Part shown: piece after piece, positions 42,991 to 50,836 of the stretch
Numbering within the stretch: position 1 is the first letter of the stretch
Layout: each line of letters begins with the position of its first letter
From: Angustibacter sp049994355
Lineage (GTDB): Bacteria > Actinomycetota > Actinomycetes > Actinomycetales > Angustibacteraceae
Assembly (NCBI RefSeq): GCF_049994355.1
Contig: NZ_CP188257.1
Coordinates: 2,046,001-2,110,000, forward strand
Reading direction: 5' to 3'
Length of the DNA: 64,000 nucleotides
Translations under genes and position numbers: made by a program
The notes under the pieces: generated by a model
What the model saw: only the letters and a program-made list of their open reading frames with translations
Databases searched by the model: none
Told to the model about the DNA's origin: nothing

Positions 42991-44214
42991 TTAGGTCTCG
43001 GGATGTGAGCGCGGCAGGCGCAGCGTGAACGTCGCGCCACGGCCGGGCTCACCGTCCACGAGCAGGCTGCCGCCATGGGAGCGGGCGACCTCGTCGACCA
43101 GGGCGAGTCCGAGGCCGAAGCGGCGGCCGGCGTCTCCCGAGGTGCCGCGGCTGAACCGCTCGAGCAGCCGGTGCGCCTCGGCCGGGTCGAGGCCGTCACC
43201 CTGATCCGCGACGCTCAGCAGCACGTGGTCGGGGTGGATCAGGACCTGCACGGTCACCTCACCGCCGTCCGGAGTGTGGGCGATCGCGTTGTCCAGCAAC
43301 GAGGTCAGGGCGCGGCGTAGTGCCGCTCCGGCGCCGCGGACGGCTGCCGGCCCGTCGGCCGAGGCGACGGACAGCCGGATGGCGCGCGCGTCGCCCAGTG
43401 CTTGCAGGCTGGCGCTGACGTCGACGGCGAGTGCGCCGACGTCGACGTCCTCCCCACGCTGCGGGCGGTGGTCCAGCTCCGCCGAGAGGAGCAGATCGTT
43501 GACCACCCCACCAAGGTTGCGTGCGTCGTCCACCAGGCGGTCGAGCTCGGCTGCGCGTTCTGTTGGGACGGTGCCGTGGAGGTGTCGGCGCAGCAGTTGG
43601 GCGCGGGTGAGCAGCACTGTCAGGGGAGTGCGCAGCTCGTGGCTGGCGTCGGCCACGAAACGTCGTTGAAGGGTCATTGCCTCAGCCAGCGGGCGCACGG
43701 CGCGTCGTCCAATGACCGCGCCGATCGCGGCTGCGCCCACGACGCCGACGATCGCGGCCACACCGAGCGAGACGACCAGTCGGCGTTCCTCGAGCTCACG
43801 TGCCGTCAGGTCGTAGACAGCGCTGACCCGTCCAAGAGACTTCTCTCCGGTGTACACGACGAGCTCTCGGTCGTCCCGCACGATCCTGATGATCCCGTCG
43901 GGCAGCGCTGCTGGATCGAGCGCGGCCACCTCGGGCGGAGCATCAGAGGTCGTCTGTCGGTCACCGCCAGGGGGGAGCACGAGCAGCCAGGTGCCCTGCG
44001 GGGGGTCGCTGACGTCGTCGGCGCTGGCCCAGGCGGTGCGGACGCTGCTATCGGCCTGCTGGTGCTGTTGGCGCTCATCCAGGAGCAGGACCGAACCCGC
44101 CATTACGAGCACCACGAGGGCGACGGCTGCCGCGGTCTGCACCGCGACCGTGCGCGCGGCGCGCCGCAGCATGGCGGCGTCCGGGTCGGTTCTCCGAGGC
44201 CCGCGCTCGTTCAT
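42991..44214 (-). CDS. Sensor histidine kinase
   Basis: A 407-residue membrane kinase. TM1 ~23-47, an extracytoplasmic sensor of ~95 residues, TM2 ~148-170, then HAMP-like linker. The dimerisation/phospho-acceptor block is FVADASHELRTPLTVLLTRA (His ~190). The ATP domain has DNAIAHTPDGGEVTVQ (N box), SVADQGDGLDPAEAHR (G1) and RFGLGLALVDEVARSHGG (G2). It overlaps the regulator gene by ATGA. The cue is unknown; genomic context suggests envelope redox or metal status. Confidence 0.93.
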   Translation of the reverse strand: MNERGPRRTDPDAAMLRRAARTVAVQTAAAVALVVLVMAGSVLLLDERQQHQQADSSVRTAWASADDVSDPPQGTWLLVLPPGGDRQTTSDAPPEVAALDPAALPDGIIRIVRDDRELVVYTGEKSLGRVSAVYDLTARELEERRLVVSLGVAAIVGVVGAAAIGAVIGRRAVRPLAEAMTLQRRFVADASHELRTPLTVLLTRAQLLRRHLHGTVPTERAAELDRLVDDARNLGGVVNDLLLSAELDHRPQRGEDVDVGALAVDVSASLQALGDARAIRLSVASADGPAAVRGAGAALRRALTSLLDNAIAHTPDGGEVTVQVLIHPDHVLLSVADQGDGLDPAEAHRLLERFSRGTSGDAGRRFGLGLALVDEVARSHGGSLLVDGEPGRGATFTLRLPRSHPET

Positions 44215-44900
44215 GTGGTGCCGATCTGGTAGCCGGTCCCACGCACAGTGCGCACTGCCTCCCTGCCCAGCTTGCGACGCAGGTAGTACACGTAGGTGTC
44301 GACCGAACCGGGCGTGTCGGCGTCCTCGAACACCCGCTCCAGCAGCTCCTCACGGCTGAAGACTCGACCTGGTCGTCGCGCCAATACCTCAAGCAGCGCA
44401 CACTCACGTTGGGACAGGTCGACACGTTCCCGGTCGGGGGAGAGCACGCATCGCTGGGCGACCAGCAGTCGGCCGGCGCCGATCGGGAGCTCGTCCGCGT
44501 CCTCGCTGTGGCGTCGCAGCAGCGACCGCAACCTCGCTAACAGCTCATCGACGTCGAACGGCTTGACCAGATAGTCCTCGGCACCAGCGTCCAACCCCTC
44601 GATGCGGTCGCGGACCGTACCGCGTGCGGTGAGGATCAAAACCGGCACCGAGACACCCTGGCGACGCAGCCTGCGGACCAGCTCGACGCCCTCGATCGCG
44701 GGCAGGCCGCGGTCGACGACCAGGACGTCCGGCGGGCGGGTGAGGGCGAGGTGCAGACCACGCTGACCGTCCAGAGCGAGATCCACCTGATACCCCTCGT
44801 CGGTCAGCAGCTCGCCCAGCAGCCGGGACAGCTCGCGGTCGTCCTCGACGACGAGCACGTGCGGTCCCGCGTCAACCGTCGGCTCGATCGCGTCGTCCAC
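44211..44900 (-). CDS. OmpR-family response regulator
   Basis: 229 residues. Receiver (~14-125): acidic pair in VLVVEDDRELS, phospho-acceptor Asp in DVLVVDRGLPAIEG, switch Thr in VLILTARG and Lys in AEDYLVKPFDVDEL. Winged helix (~135-228): LSQRECALLEVLARRPGRVF, then YVYYLRRKLGREAVRTVRGT. It is the first gene of the regulator-kinase pair and lies between the DUF2231-apbE and flavocytochrome operons, which it probably controls. Confidence 0.95.
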   Translation of the reverse strand: MDDAIEPTVDAGPHVLVVEDDRELSRLLGELLTDEGYQVDLALDGQRGLHLALTRPPDVLVVDRGLPAIEGVELVRRLRRQGVSVPVLILTARGTVRDRIEGLDAGAEDYLVKPFDVDELLARLRSLLRRHSEDADELPIGAGRLLVAQRCVLSPDRERVDLSQRECALLEVLARRPGRVFSREELLERVFEDADTPGSVDTYVYYLRRKLGREAVRTVRGTGYQIGTT

Positions 44901-44922
44901 CCGCCGATCGTGGCACGGCCCG

Positions 44923-44941
44923 TCTCAGAGCCTGATCTGAA
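44923..44941 (-). promoter_or_regulatory. Half-matching operator upstream of the regulator gene
   Basis: The complement contains CTCTGAG and, 11 bp before it, TTCAGAT, a weaker match to the CTCYGAG direct-repeat pattern. It could mediate autoregulation. Confidence 0.3.
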
Positions 44942-44986
44942 TGATCCGTCGACACGTCCAGATCGTGTGCTCCCGTCGCGGGTGGA

Positions 44987-45004
44987 CTCCGAGAAGCCTC
45001 TGAG
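44987..45004 (+). promoter_or_regulatory. Candidate operator upstream of the flavocytochrome operon
   Basis: CTCCGAG-N4-CTCTGAG, two heptamers with 11-bp period, matches the repeat upstream of DUF2231. It ends 51 bp before the GTG at 45056. Confidence 0.5.
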
Positions 45005-45055
45005 GTGAGTCCCGCACCGTGGGGTGAGATGCAGGCCCGAGCAGGGAGGCGAGTA

Positions 45056-46519
45056 GTGACCCCGACCGACACCGCAGCGGTGCGGACCCGAAGGTCGCGC
45101 ACCCCAGTTCTGCCTGGCGCGCGTCAGCGCACGCTCGCCCGCCGCCGGCTCGCCGACCTGCTCGAGGGCTCCGGCGTCGTCGTCGTCGTGGTGACAGTGA
45201 TGATCTTCCTGTTGGACGGCGGCGGACAGTCCCTGGCCACGGGGACAGCGGCGGACCGGCTGGTCGGGCTGGGCCGGATCACCGGACTGGTCGGCACCGC
45301 GCTGCTTCTGCTTCAGCTGCTGCTCTCGGCGCGCCTGCCCTGGGTGGACCGCACCTACGGACACGACCGCGCTCTTGTCGCGCACCGGAGGCTGAGTCGA
45401 GTGGCGCTGCCGCTGCTGCTGGCTCATGCCGCCGCCATCATCCTGGGGTACGCGGCTCGCGACCACCTGTCGCCGCTGGTCGGTTGGCTGGTCGAACCGG
45501 TGCGGTTGCTCGGTGGTGCCGTGCCGGACATGCTCACCGCGTTCCTTTCGATGGTGTTGCTGGTGGTGGTCGCGGTGACGTCCGTGCAAGCTGCCCGTCG
45601 GCGCACCCGTCATGAGACCTGGCACGTTGTACACCTCACCGGTTACCTCGCCGTCGTGCTGTCAGTGCCGCACCAGCTGTCCACCGGGACGGACATCGCA
45701 GGGCACCCGCTCGCACGTGCTTGGTGGTTGATGCTCTACGTCGGGACGGCCGGAGCGGTGGTCCTGTTCCGAGTGCTGACTCCGCTGTGGCGCTCGCTGC
45801 GGCATGCGCTGGTGGTGCAGGAGGTCGTCCAGGAAGGCCCAGGCGTGGTGTCGGTGGTTGTGACCGGCCGTGACCTGGAGCACATGTCGGTGCGCGCGGG
45901 TCAGTTCCTGCAGTGGCGCTTCCTCAGCCGCGGCCTGTGGGCGGCCGCTCATCCCTGGTCCCTCTCGGCAGCTCCGGACGGAAAGCGGCTACGGCTGACC
46001 GTGCGCGACCTCGGCGACCACTCCCGGCGCGTGGCCGGGCTCCGGCCCGGAACACGGGTGCTGGTTGAAGGGCCGTACGGCGCGTTCACCACTGACCGTC
46101 GCACCCGTACCAAGGTGCTGCTGGTCGCGGCCGGCATCGGGATCACACCGGTGCGGGCCCTCGCCGAAGAGATCGCGCACGCCTCGCACACCGCGCCGGG
46201 CGATGTCACTGTGCTGTACCGCGGAAACGACGAGGCGACGATGGTGCTGACCGGCGAGTTGGACCTGATCGCTGCCGGCACGGGCATGCGGGTGGAGCTG
46301 CTGGTCGGGCCGCCGGTGCCGGGAACCTGGCTGTCGCCGGACCTGGCGGGCCCAAGTCCGGCGGCCGACGTCGAGACGCTGCGCCGACTGGTGCCGGATC
46401 TGCGCCAGCACGACGTCTACGTGTGCGGACCGCCGGCCTGGATGGCCCTGGTCCGGCGGTCGACGCGAGCTGCCGGCGTGCCAGCCGATCGGATCCACGA
46501 CGAGCGGTTCGGCTGGTGA
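45056..46519 (+). CDS. Ferric-reductase-like transmembrane flavocytochrome
   Basis: 487 residues. The N-terminal ferric-reductase/NOX-like domain has six hydrophobic segments (~35-245). Likely haem-ligand His residues are in LVAHRRLSRVALPLLLAHAA and RHETWHVVHLTGYLAVVLSV. The C-terminal ferredoxin-reductase domain has the FAD site HPWSLSAAPDG, pyrophosphate-binding VEGPYGAFTT, NAD(P)-binding LLVAAGIGITPVRALAEEI and terminal VYVCGPPAWMAL. It should move electrons from cytosolic NAD(P)H across the membrane. Start GTG 45056 has AGGGAGG at 7 nt; the upstream ATG 45005 frame extension is less likely. It overlaps the next gene by GTGA. Confidence 0.92.
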   Translation: MTPTDTAAVRTRRSRTPVLPGARQRTLARRRLADLLEGSGVVVVVVTVMIFLLDGGGQSLATGTAADRLVGLGRITGLVGTALLLLQLLLSARLPWVDRTYGHDRALVAHRRLSRVALPLLLAHAAAIILGYAARDHLSPLVGWLVEPVRLLGGAVPDMLTAFLSMVLLVVVAVTSVQAARRRTRHETWHVVHLTGYLAVVLSVPHQLSTGTDIAGHPLARAWWLMLYVGTAGAVVLFRVLTPLWRSLRHALVVQEVVQEGPGVVSVVVTGRDLEHMSVRAGQFLQWRFLSRGLWAAAHPWSLSAAPDGKRLRLTVRDLGDHSRRVAGLRPGTRVLVEGPYGAFTTDRRTRTKVLLVAAGIGITPVRALAEEIAHASHTAPGDVTVLYRGNDEATMVLTGELDLIAAGTGMRVELLVGPPVPGTWLSPDLAGPSPAADVETLRRLVPDLRQHDVYVCGPPAWMALVRRSTRAAGVPADRIHDERFGW

Positions 46520-47013
46520 GAGCGCCAACGGCTCTGGTCACAGTGGTGGCGACGGCGGCACTGCTCGGCACTGCTTGGCAGATCGGGTCGCGGCACTCCG
46601 TCGGCCAGGTCGACGGCGTCCACGTGATCTCCGCCCCGCCGTCGCCGGGCTCCTCGAGCCCGACCAGCCGCGCCGGCCGCAGCCCCACCAGACCACCTCG
46701 ACCCGCAGGTGCGGCCACGAGCGACCCGAAGACGATCCAGGTCGACGGAGCCGTCGTCGGCACTCCCTACGGGCAGGTGCAGGTTCGCGCCGTGCTTCGC
46801 GGCAGCACCTTGCTCGACGTCCAGGCGCTGCACCTGACCGACTCGGGGGGGCACTCCCGCGACCTGAGCGCCATGGCCGCCCCGACCCTTCGCAGCGAGG
46901 CCATCGCAGCCCAGTCCGCCAAGATCGACACGGTCAGCGGCGCGACCTACACCAGCGAGGGATACCGGCAGTCGCTCCAGGCCGCACTCGACGCCGCGCA
47001 CGCAGCGGGCTGA
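46516..47013 (+). CDS. FMN-binding domain protein, predicted ApbE substrate
   Basis: 165 residues: N-terminal signal anchor (TALVTVVATAALLGTAWQIG), a Pro/Ser/Arg-rich linker (~40-75), and a C-terminal FMN-binding domain (~80-160). The flavinylation motif is DTVSGATYTSEGY; FMN would be linked to the second Thr of SGATYTS. VVGTPYGQVQVRAVL and SEAIAAQSAKIDTV fit the domain. The start GTG overlaps the flavocytochrome stop by GTGA, so the two are coupled. Likely function: external electron acceptor or carrier for the membrane flavocytochrome, matured by ApbE. Confidence 0.9.
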   Translation: MRAPTALVTVVATAALLGTAWQIGSRHSVGQVDGVHVISAPPSPGSSSPTSRAGRSPTRPPRPAGAATSDPKTIQVDGAVVGTPYGQVQVRAVLRGSTLLDVQALHLTDSGGHSRDLSAMAAPTLRSEAIAAQSAKIDTVSGATYTSEGYRQSLQAALDAAHAAG

Positions 47014-47017
47014 CTGG

Positions 47018-47236
47018 CTAATCGTTCCAGAAGGCAGACGGAGGGTCAGTGGCCAGGTAGCACGGCCCAGCCAACCGCGGCCCAGCCAACCGCGGCCCAG
47101 CCAACCGCGGCCCAGCCAACCGCGGCCCAGCCAGGCCGCAATCCACCATCGCGCGATGGGAACCGTGGTCTATCAGAAACTTGCTGCCGGTCACGGTGCC
47201 CGTGCCGCCCATGAACGCCAGAGTCGTGGTGGTCAT
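47018..47236 (-). pseudogene. Truncated MBL-fold RNA-processing nuclease with LAGPR repeats
   Basis: 72 codons. The first ~34 (TTTTLAFMGGTGTVTGSKFL, then IDHGSHRAMVDCGLAG) match the N-terminus of metallo-beta-lactamase/beta-CASP exoribonuclease-like proteins, whose next block would be the LFQG loop and the HxHxDH motif. Instead, a 15-bp tandem repeat encodes LAGPR four times and the frame ends. The metal-binding core is absent. The ATG has AGGA 4 nt upstream and overlaps the previous gene by ATGA, so it is still translated as the last gene of an operon, but as a non-enzymatic stub. Confidence 0.65.
47063..47133. repeat. 15-bp tandem repeat, four copies plus partial
   Basis: CGGCCCAGCCAACCG is repeated four times exactly, with a fifth partial copy. 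The period is a multiple of three and it is translated on the minus strand as LAGPR units. Confidence 0.9.
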
Positions 47237-47682
47237 CTTGTCCTCCGATGACGTAGGCGGTGTAGCGAGGCGCCGGCCACGACCGCGCCGGCGACGAAGC
47301 AGACCGGTTGCAGCCACAGGCGCATGGTCGGCAGCAGGACGAGCTGCAGCGCGATCCACCCCATCAGCAGTGACCCGGCAACGAGCGAGGCCAGCCCGGC
47401 CTTGGGGTGCGCCCAGGTTTCCAGCCACGCCGCAGTGAGCATCGGAACGGCGACCACGACCACCAGGGATAGGCCCGGGAGTGTCCAGCCATTCAGTATT
47501 GGAAGGCGCTGCAGCGCGCGCCGATCCAGGTCCCAGACACCGAGGACCAGGCTGATGCCGCCGTACACGGCCTGCACCGCGACGAATGTTTCCAGCACGA
47601 TCAACCACCACGGCCGCTGCGCGGACGGATAGCTGACCGGTGCCAGTGTCGGACGGTCTGGCTCATGCATTACCGGTGCCAT
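47233..47682 (-). CDS. Four-helix membrane protein of unknown function
   Basis: 149 residues with four hydrophobic segments (WWLIVLETFVAVQAVYGGIS, LPGLSLVVVVAVPMLTAAWL, LASLVAGSLLMGWIALQLVL, PVCFVAGAVVAGASLHRL). Start ATG 47682 with GGAGG 5 nt upstream. It overlaps the preceding gene by 13 bp and the truncated MBL gene by 4, so it is mid-operon in a four-gene reverse-strand unit headed by a universal stress protein. Family not recognised. Confidence 0.7.
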   Translation of the reverse strand: MAPVMHEPDRPTLAPVSYPSAQRPWWLIVLETFVAVQAVYGGISLVLGVWDLDRRALQRLPILNGWTLPGLSLVVVVAVPMLTAAWLETWAHPKAGLASLVAGSLLMGWIALQLVLLPTMRLWLQPVCFVAGAVVAGASLHRLRHRRTR

Positions 47683-48059
47683 GACAGCCTCCTCGGGGCC
47701 ACAACTGGCTGGACGGTGGGCTGTGCCCGTAGCAGACGTGCCCACCAAGGGCGCTTCGACGATGTCTGCGCGGCGATATGGACGCCGCGGGGCAGCGATC
47801 GCTGGCCGCGCACACTGACCCAGCCGCCTGGTCCCATGGAGACGTGGCCCACCTGCGGGCGACCACGACGTAGTGCCCGCGCGGTGGCAGCCGCCGCAGC
47901 GCCGCGCAGATCAAAGACCCCGACGGTGCGAGGGATCCCGTGCTCGAGGCGTGTGACAGGCAGGATGCTGTGGTCGTTCGCTTGGGTCTGATCCGTGTGT
48001 GCGGGTGCGTGGCCGTGCCCTGACTGGGCGGGCCGGCGCCGCAGTGTGGCGTCTGTCAT
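47670..48059 (-). CDS. Small basic hypothetical protein in the USP operon
   Basis: 129 residues, Arg/His/Ala-rich, no membrane segment or signal. A core (HSILPVTRLEHGIPRTVGVF, DLRGAAAAATARALRR) and a basic tail (SSKRPWWARLLRAQPTVQPV) are visible. The start ATG 48059 has GGAGGAAG and overlaps the USP stop by ATGA. I do not recognise a family. Codon-position bias and overlaps support it being real. Confidence 0.6.
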   Translation of the reverse strand: MTDATLRRRPAQSGHGHAPAHTDQTQANDHSILPVTRLEHGIPRTVGVFDLRGAAAAATARALRRGRPQVGHVSMGPGGWVSVRGQRSLPRGVHIAAQTSSKRPWWARLLRAQPTVQPVVAPRRLSWHR

Positions 48060-49027
48060 GTCTTCCTCCCGTTCCGACTCGCCGTCGTGATGGGCGTCTC
48101 TGCCGGTATGACTTGAGTTGCCCGTGGTGCGGGACGGTCCGCGTGCCGGGTGGTGAGGGAAGCGGAGTGCCGCTCGGGGACGAGGACTACCGGGCAAGGG
48201 GCTGTCCATAGCTCGAAGCGCTGGTGCCGGTCGTGGATGCCGAGGACGACGAGGTCCTCTGCGGTCAGCCGCGCAGCCACGACGTCGGGTCGACCCTCGA
48301 GGAGTTCGGTGGTGATGTCCGCGAGTGGCGCCAGTCCGCGGATGACGGCAACCAGATCCGCGTGCCATTCCTCGGCCTGACGGGCGCGGAGCTGTCGTGC
48401 TGGCTCGTCTACGAGACTGGGCGTTGTCCAGGTTGTCCAGGTCTCCACGGTGTCGATGATGTGCATCCGTGCTGTCGCGGACTGGTTGGCCCGCTCAACG
48501 GCCCAGGACAGCACGGATGGGGCGATCTGCGAGTCGGTGGCGGTCACGACGATCCGCTGCTCGGTCTCGACGGCCGAGTCCGGACCCACCAACGACACAG
48601 GAACCGTGCTGTGGCGAGTGACGTAGCGGGCCGTGCTGCCGATGAGCGCCCCGACGATGCCGAGATGGCTGTGCGTACCCAACACCACCATGAGGGCGCC
48701 GTGCGATCGACGGACCAGCAACCTCCCGGCCGATCCTCGGTGGTGGGTCAGCCTGGCGTTGACCTGAGGGTCGATCCGATGTGCGAGTCGCAGAGCTTCA
48801 CGGCCGAAAGCAGCTGTCCGCGCGTATTCGGTCTGGCTGCCGTAGTGGTCGGCGGCAGGGTGCCGGGCCCGCCAGGCAACGACGATCTCCAGGATCGCGT
48901 CCAGCCTGTGTGCCTCTCGGACTGCCCAGCCCAGAGCGCGGACGGCGACTGCGGAGTCGTCGTATCCGATGACCACCCGCGGCTGATCGAGGACGAGCCT
49001 GCGCACGTGGGCGCTGATGACCTCCAT
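48056..49027 (-). CDS. Universal stress protein, tandem UspA domains (second degenerate)
   Basis: 323 residues with two USP domains (~15-150 and ~158-285). Domain 1 has PRVVIGYDDSAVAVRALGWA and an ATP-loop-like VVLGTHSHLGIVGALIGSTA. Domain 2 begins QRIVVTATDSQIAPSVLSWA but ends LVVLGIHDRHQRFELWTAP, lacking the G-9x-G-S loop, so only one domain should bind ATP. Start ATG 49027 (GGAGG 6 nt upstream); GTG 49030 is possible. It heads the four-gene reverse operon. Such proteins mark hypoxia or stationary-phase regulons in other actinobacteria. Confidence 0.88.
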   Translation of the reverse strand: MEVISAHVRRLVLDQPRVVIGYDDSAVAVRALGWAVREAHRLDAILEIVVAWRARHPAADHYGSQTEYARTAAFGREALRLAHRIDPQVNARLTHHRGSAGRLLVRRSHGALMVVLGTHSHLGIVGALIGSTARYVTRHSTVPVSLVGPDSAVETEQRIVVTATDSQIAPSVLSWAVERANQSATARMHIIDTVETWTTWTTPSLVDEPARQLRARQAEEWHADLVAVIRGLAPLADITTELLEGRPDVVAARLTAEDLVVLGIHDRHQRFELWTAPCPVVLVPERHSASLTTRHADRPAPRATQVIPAETPITTASRNGRKT

Positions 49028-49219
49028 CACCGACCTCCGAAGGTGACGACACCCATGTCAGAACGCCTGTTGTTCGTCAGTCTCTGGCGGTGCGCGTGGC
49101 ATCGTCAGGGTCGAAGGTCCCCACGGCGCATGCGGAACTATGTCGGGACCAAGGGCCTCTGCGCGCCAACCGTCGGCTGCCACGCTTGAGTCCGGGCAGT
49201 CGACTCCGGGAGTGGGCAG

Positions 49220-50188
49220 ATGGGCCAGGACCAGCAGCGTCGACGCGTGGTGGTCGGCTACGAGGACGCCTCCAGCGACGTCGCCGTTCGGTGGGCTGCC
49301 GCCGAGGCGCTGCGTCAAAGCACCGGCTTGACCGTGGTCCACGCCTACCGGCGGGAGATGGCATTTCCATGGGGGCATACCCCCTGGTACGCCGACCTGG
49401 ACATCGCCGACGTGACCGAGCGGGTCAGGTCCAGCGCGCTCAGCGCCAGCCGTCACGGAGTCGAACTGGCCCGTGCCCAGGCACCTGGCCTCGAGGTGAC
49501 CGAGACGGTCGTCGGCGCGAGCTCGGGGGCTGCCCTGGTGATTGCATCCGAGTGCGCGTCGGTGTTGGTTCTCGGCTCGCGACCCCCAACTGCTGTGGAT
49601 CACGAGCGGGTCGGCGGGTCGGTGGCAGCCAGTGTTGCCGAGCACGCTGCCTGCCCAGTCGTCGTCGTCCCCGAACCCGATGGTCAACGCTCCAACTCAG
49701 CGACGACGCCTGTTGCTGCACAGGGGGCTGGCGGGGTCGTGGTCGGCGTCGACGACTCCCCCGAGTGCACCGACGCCATCGGCTTCGCCTTCGGACAGGC
49801 GGCATCTCGGGGCGCTTGGCTGACTGCGGTGCATTGCACCTGGGTCGACCCGGAGGCACGGCCCACCGCATCCGGGCCTGAGCGCCTTGAGGCGGGCCCT
49901 GAGCAGCTGGAGGCGATGAACCCGGAGCTGGCGCGGTGGGCTCGTCGCTACCCCGAGGTGCCCGTGCACCTCGTGCTCGCAAAGGAGCCCGTTGCCGCGT
50001 CCCTGGCCGAGGTGGCCGGCGACGCCCAGCTGTTGGTCGTCGGGTCTCGGGGGAGAGGCAGTATCGTCAGCAGGTTGCTCGGCTCGGTTAGCAGGCGGCT
50101 GGTGCTGGCCCCGCCGTGCCCGGTCGCCGTCGTGATCCGCGGCCAACTGGAAGCGGTCACGGATAGCGCGCCACATGTCGAAGCCTGA
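49220..50188 (+). CDS. Universal stress protein, tandem UspA domains
   Basis: 322 residues. Domain 1 (~8-150): RRRVVVGYEDASSDVAVRWA, SVLVLGSRPPTAVDHERVGG. Domain 2 (~168-310): GGVVVGVDDSPECTDAIGFA and the canonical ATP loop LLVVGSRGRGSIVSRLLGSV. The region between domains is short. It is divergent from the other USP gene and followed by a PNPOx-like gene. It probably belongs to the same stress response. No recognisable dormancy-regulator box was found in the 190-bp upstream gap by eye. Confidence 0.9.
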   Translation: MGQDQQRRRVVVGYEDASSDVAVRWAAAEALRQSTGLTVVHAYRREMAFPWGHTPWYADLDIADVTERVRSSALSASRHGVELARAQAPGLEVTETVVGASSGAALVIASECASVLVLGSRPPTAVDHERVGGSVAASVAEHAACPVVVVPEPDGQRSNSATTPVAAQGAGGVVVGVDDSPECTDAIGFAFGQAASRGAWLTAVHCTWVDPEARPTASGPERLEAGPEQLEAMNPELARWARRYPEVPVHLVLAKEPVAASLAEVAGDAQLLVVGSRGRGSIVSRLLGSVSRRLVLAPPCPVAVVIRGQLEAVTDSAPHVEA

Positions 50189-50211
50189 CCTGCGCGGAGC
50201 CGCGCAAGCGT

Positions 50212-50290
50212 CTGGTGGTCAACGCTGGGGCCGGCAGCTGCAAGCTGCAGGTCCTCGGGCCGGACCAGGCTCAACTGCTGATGATCGGGA
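50212..50290 (+). pseudogene. Acetate kinase (ackA) N-terminal vestige
   Basis: LVVNAGAGSCKLQVLGPDQA matches the N-terminal phosphate-binding strand of acetate kinase (usual form VLVVNAGSSSLK followed by a similar strand). Nothing of the rest remains; the frame becomes non-homologous within 30 codons. It lies directly after the USP gene. ackA often neighbours USP genes in actinobacterial anaerobic regulons, so it is likely a deletion scar. Confidence 0.5.
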
Positions 50291-50359
50291 CCTCTGGCCC
50301 TGGCTGTGCTCCGACGAGGAACGCATCCTGGGTTGATAGGTCGACCAGGGAGGCCACCG

Positions 50360-50836
50360 ATGGACACCCAGGCAGCACCGAAGGTGGAGGAACTCCGTGA
50401 GCACGAGTCGTGGCAGCTCGTCCGCGGTACCGCGGTCGGCCGCCTCGCAGTGATCGTCGATGCCCGGCCGGAGATCTTTCCGGTCAACCACATCGTCAAC
50501 CATGCGGAGATCGTGTTCCGCAGCGCGCCAGGCACCAAGCTCAGCGGCGCGGACGGGAGCCTGGTGGCCTTCGAGGTCGACGGCGTCGACCTCGACTCCG
50601 GCCTGGCCTGGAGCGTGGTCGCCAAAGGCCGTGCCCACGTGATCCGCAAGCTCCAAGAGGTCGTTGACACCTTCGGAATGGAGCTCACGTCGTGGCAGAG
50701 CGGCGAGAAGCCGATCTTTGTTCGGATTCAGGTCGACGAGATCACCGGCCGTCGGTTCACCCCTACATGGCGGCGTCCGCAAGTCACCGGCGACGGGACG
50801 CGCGAACCAGGGGCCGACGTGGGGAGTGCGCCATGA
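50360..50836 (+). CDS. Pyridoxamine 5'-phosphate oxidase-like flavin-binding protein
   Basis: 158 residues of the split-barrel flavin-binding fold: HESWQLVRGTAVGRLAVIVD, EIFPVNHIVNHAEIVFRSAP, GSLVAFEVDGVDLDSGLAWS, VVAKGRAHVIRKLQEV and a C-terminal RIQVDEITGRRF. This is the classic PNPOx/PF12900-like pattern found in hypoxia-induced mycobacterial genes. Start ATG 50360 with AGGGAGG. It overlaps the next gene by ATGA. FMN, F420 or haem could be the ligand. Confidence 0.87.
   Translation: MDTQAAPKVEELREHESWQLVRGTAVGRLAVIVDARPEIFPVNHIVNHAEIVFRSAPGTKLSGADGSLVAFEVDGVDLDSGLAWSVVAKGRAHVIRKLQEVVDTFGMELTSWQSGEKPIFVRIQVDEITGRRFTPTWRRPQVTGDGTREPGADVGSAP

Noticed and set aside
44923..45004. Riboswitch (FMN type) upstream of the flavin genes
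   Set aside because: None of the conserved RFN-element loops is visible in the 155-bp gap.
47063..47133. CRISPR-like array
   Set aside because: 15-bp units directly abut and are translated; there are no spacers and no cas genes.
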